DNA of 6,675 nt from an uncultured Clostridia bacterium. GTDB lineage: Bacteria; Bacillota; Clostridia; Lachnospirales; CAG-274. Made by a program: the position numbers and the translations under genes. Positions within the stretch are counted from its first letter, which is position 1; the number at the start of each line of letters is the position of its first letter. The notes beneath the pieces were generated by a model that worked only from the letters and a program-made list of their open reading frames with translations, was not told the origin of the DNA and searched no databases. Location of the stretch: contig CAMOYW010000052.1 of NCBI GenBank assembly GCA_946630405.1, positions 1-6,675 on the forward strand, given 5' to 3'. Shown here piece by piece: positions 5,712 to 6,675 of the stretch.

Positions 5712-5990
5712 TTACTCCTCGTAGTCCTCGTAGTCGGTTTCGCTGTCGGCGAAGTCCTCGAAATCGGCATAATCCTCAAACTCGGAATCGTCGTAATCGC
5801 TCCAGTCATCATAATCGTAAGCTTCAAAACTCTTGGTATCAAGCCTTTCTCTTATCTTGATTATAAGATACACGATTATTGCCGTAATTGCAAAAAGAGA
5901 CACACAAACGGTTATGATGGTTTTAAGTCTGTTGTCCTTTTCTATTTTCTTAATGCTTTTGCTCAGTTCGAGCACTGAATTTTCTTTCAT
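5712..5990 (-). CDS. Small single-span membrane protein with acidic/aromatic tail, function unknown
   Basis: A 92-residue protein I do not recognise. Residues 1-23 are charged and net basic, probably helical; 24-44 are a strong hydrophobic span; a short basic stretch follows (KIRERLDTK, 45-53). The tail from 56 to 92 is extreme: 20 of 37 residues are Asp or Glu, 10 are Tyr, Phe or Trp, and none is Lys or Arg. Acidic and aromatic residues alternate in loose repeats such as EDYADFEDFAD. The tail's side of the membrane is uncertain because both flanks of the span are basic. The ATG overlaps the Nudix stop codon (ATGA) and has a GGAGGA 6 nt before it, so the two proteins are translationally coupled. 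The good ribosome binding site, overlap and sensible topology argue for a real gene despite its size. There is no sortase sorting signal. Confidence 0.8.
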   Translation of the reverse strand: MKENSVLELSKSIKKIEKDNRLKTIITVCVSLFAITAIIVYLIIKIRERLDTKSFEAYDYDDWSDYDDSEFEDYADFEDFADSETDYEDYEE

Positions 5991-6442
5991 TCTTCGTCCT
6001 CCTTTTCTTCAGTCGATTGACTTTCTTCAAGATTGAAATACTCCTCAAAGGCTCGCTTCATTATCTGCTTTTCATCATGAAATTTCAACAGATAATAAGC
6101 CTCATGCTGCTTATAAAATCCGGCATCCACAAAAAATTCTTCCGCCTGTGGCGAGCAGTAGAAACTTTCGGCACTCATAAGGTACCAATGCACGGTTTTA
6201 CTGACTATATCATCAGTTCCCTTGAAGGTATATTGGGTCTTGCCGATATATTTTACTATCTCGGCATCGGCATCGGTCTCCTCCTTGACCTCTCTGAGGG
6301 CTGTTTGTCTGTTAGTTTCGCCCTTCTCTACAGTACCTTTTGGAAGCACCCAACCAAGATACCTTCCGTTTTGATTTTTATAAAGCAGCAGAACCTTGCC
6401 CTTGTGGATGACTACACCGCCACAGCTTACTGCATCAATCAC
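5987..6442 (-). CDS. Nudix hydrolase
   Basis: A cytoplasmic, Mg2+-dependent hydrolase of a nucleoside-diphosphate-linked compound, about 151 residues, the usual size for a single Nudix domain. Numbering from the GTG at 6442, the WVLPKG entry (31-36) leads into the Nudix box, GTVEKGE (36-42), seven residues, then REVKEETD (50-57). The catalytic Arg50, Glu51, Glu54 and Glu55 are present. The glycine that normally follows EET is Asp57. WVLPKG resembles Ap4A-type and diphosphoinositol-type members, but the substrate cannot be assigned. The C-terminal end is strongly acidic. An in-frame stop lies just upstream, leaving only two starts, GTG at 6448 and GTG at 6442. AAGGGG (6451-6456) is 2 nt from the first and 8 nt from the second, so 6442 is preferred. 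First gene of the operon, with an ATGA overlap to the next gene. Confidence 0.9.
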   Translation of the reverse strand: MIDAVSCGGVVIHKGKVLLLYKNQNGRYLGWVLPKGTVEKGETNRQTALREVKEETDADAEIVKYIGKTQYTFKGTDDIVSKTVHWYLMSAESFYCSPQAEEFFVDAGFYKQHEAYYLLKFHDEKQIMKRAFEEYFNLEESQSTEEKEDEE

Positions 6443-6450
6443 ATCCACAT

Positions 6451-6456
6451 CCCCTT
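6451..6456 (-). promoter_or_regulatory. Ribosome binding site of the Nudix gene (decides between two GTG starts)
   Basis: The minus strand reads AAGGGG. It is 8 nt from the GTG at 6442-6440 and only 2 nt from the GTG at 6448-6446, favouring the downstream start. Confidence 0.6.
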
Positions 6457-6497
6457 AGCTATACAAGGCTTGACCGCCTATTCCTATAATTGTTAGT

Positions 6498-6526
6498 ATT
6501 ATAACCTATTTTTTTATATATTGCAA
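6498..6526 (-). promoter_or_regulatory. Sigma-A type promoter of the nudix-to-mtaB operon
   Basis: On the minus strand TTGCAA (6526-6521, four of six matches to TTGACA) is separated by exactly 17 bp of AT-rich sequence from a perfect TATAAT (6503-6498). Transcription would start near 6491, giving a leader of about 50 nt before the Nudix start. The leader includes AGGC...GCCT, which could form only a 4-bp stem. No other promoter of this quality is seen before mtaB, so it probably drives the whole run. Confidence 0.75.
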
Positions 6527-6620
6527 TAAAAAAATAGAATAATAGTGCGAATATTTGTTTATTTTTTCATCAAGCTTTTCTTAATAGTTGTATTAAATAA
6601 TCTATACAAGAGCAAATATA

Positions 6621-6675
6621 AGGGAAACACTGATTTAATTAATCATTCGCATATTTGGCTACTGTTACCGCATAC
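6621..6675. repeat. Second copy of the palindromic repeat, cut by the window edge
   Basis: These 55 bases match 733-787 at 49 of 55 positions without gaps, including identical 16-base CACTGATTTAATTAATC-type and TTCGCATATTTGGCT blocks. Only the left half of the palindrome fits in the window; the apex and right arm should lie beyond base 6675. It stands about 95 bp upstream of the operon promoter. The outer bases differ (ATAAGGGAAA here against TTTAAGGAAT), so the element end is close to GGAA. Confidence 0.8.

Noticed and set aside
5712..5823. Sortase sorting signal in the small membrane protein
   Set aside because: The membrane span is near the N-terminus and the C-terminus is acidic. A sorting signal needs a motif, then a hydrophobic span, then a basic tail.
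5645..5842. Second minus-strand frame overlapping the small membrane protein
   Set aside because: It is rich in Thr and Arg as expected from a shifted read of the acidic repeats, has no ribosome binding site, and crosses the intercistronic hairpin.

Overview
The window looks like chromosomal DNA of a low-to-mid GC Gram-positive bacterium of the class Clostridia (Bacillota). A gut Ruminococcus/Oscillospiraceae-like genome is my best guess. The evidence is an MtaB-type tRNA methylthiotransferase, a class B sortase, an esterase with an S-layer-homology (SLH) segment, strong AGGAGG-type ribosome binding sites, and hairpin repeats of a kind I associate with these genomes. The genus is inference only; no rRNA or other marker gene is present.

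Every gene I can support is on the minus strand, so the map is read from right to left. At the right edge (6621-6675) lies a truncated copy of a palindromic repeat. It is followed by a good sigma-A promoter (TTGCAA-N17-TATAAT, 6498-6526). Then come six closely packed genes: a Nudix hydrolase (6442-5987), a 92-aa single-span membrane protein with an acidic/aromatic tail (5990-5712, ATGA overlap), a short linker with a perfect 8-bp hairpin, a secreted SGNH/CE12-type acetylesterase with an SLH segment (5648-4494), a class B sortase (4490-3687), a tandem HD/HD-GYP-like protein (3636-2368), and mtaB (2375-1077, overlapping the previous gene by 8 bp). Spacing and overlaps suggest one transcription unit of about 5.4 kb, perhaps with partial termination or attenuation at two internal hairpins.

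The 388-bp gap at 689-1076 has no gene. It holds a complete 167-bp imperfect palindrome (731-897) whose first 55 bp recur at the right edge of the window (49 of 55 identical). It also holds an adjoining 81-bp element bounded by 10-bp perfect inverted repeats (888-968). Left of it, and running off the window, is the 5' part of a copper-type P1B ATPase gene (688-1), with a TTG start and a symmetric AGTAGT-N13-ACTACT dyad in its leader.

Functionally the six-gene unit mixes cell-surface work (esterase, sortase, small membrane protein) with signalling or housekeeping (Nudix, HD-GYP-like, tRNA modification). No protein here carries a recognisable sorting signal for the sortase. The least explained items are the dispersed palindrome family, the Nudix-coupled acidic-tail membrane protein, and the tandem HD protein that keeps metal-ligand positions in both halves. 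I see no phage, insertion-sequence transposase, CRISPR array, tRNA or rRNA.
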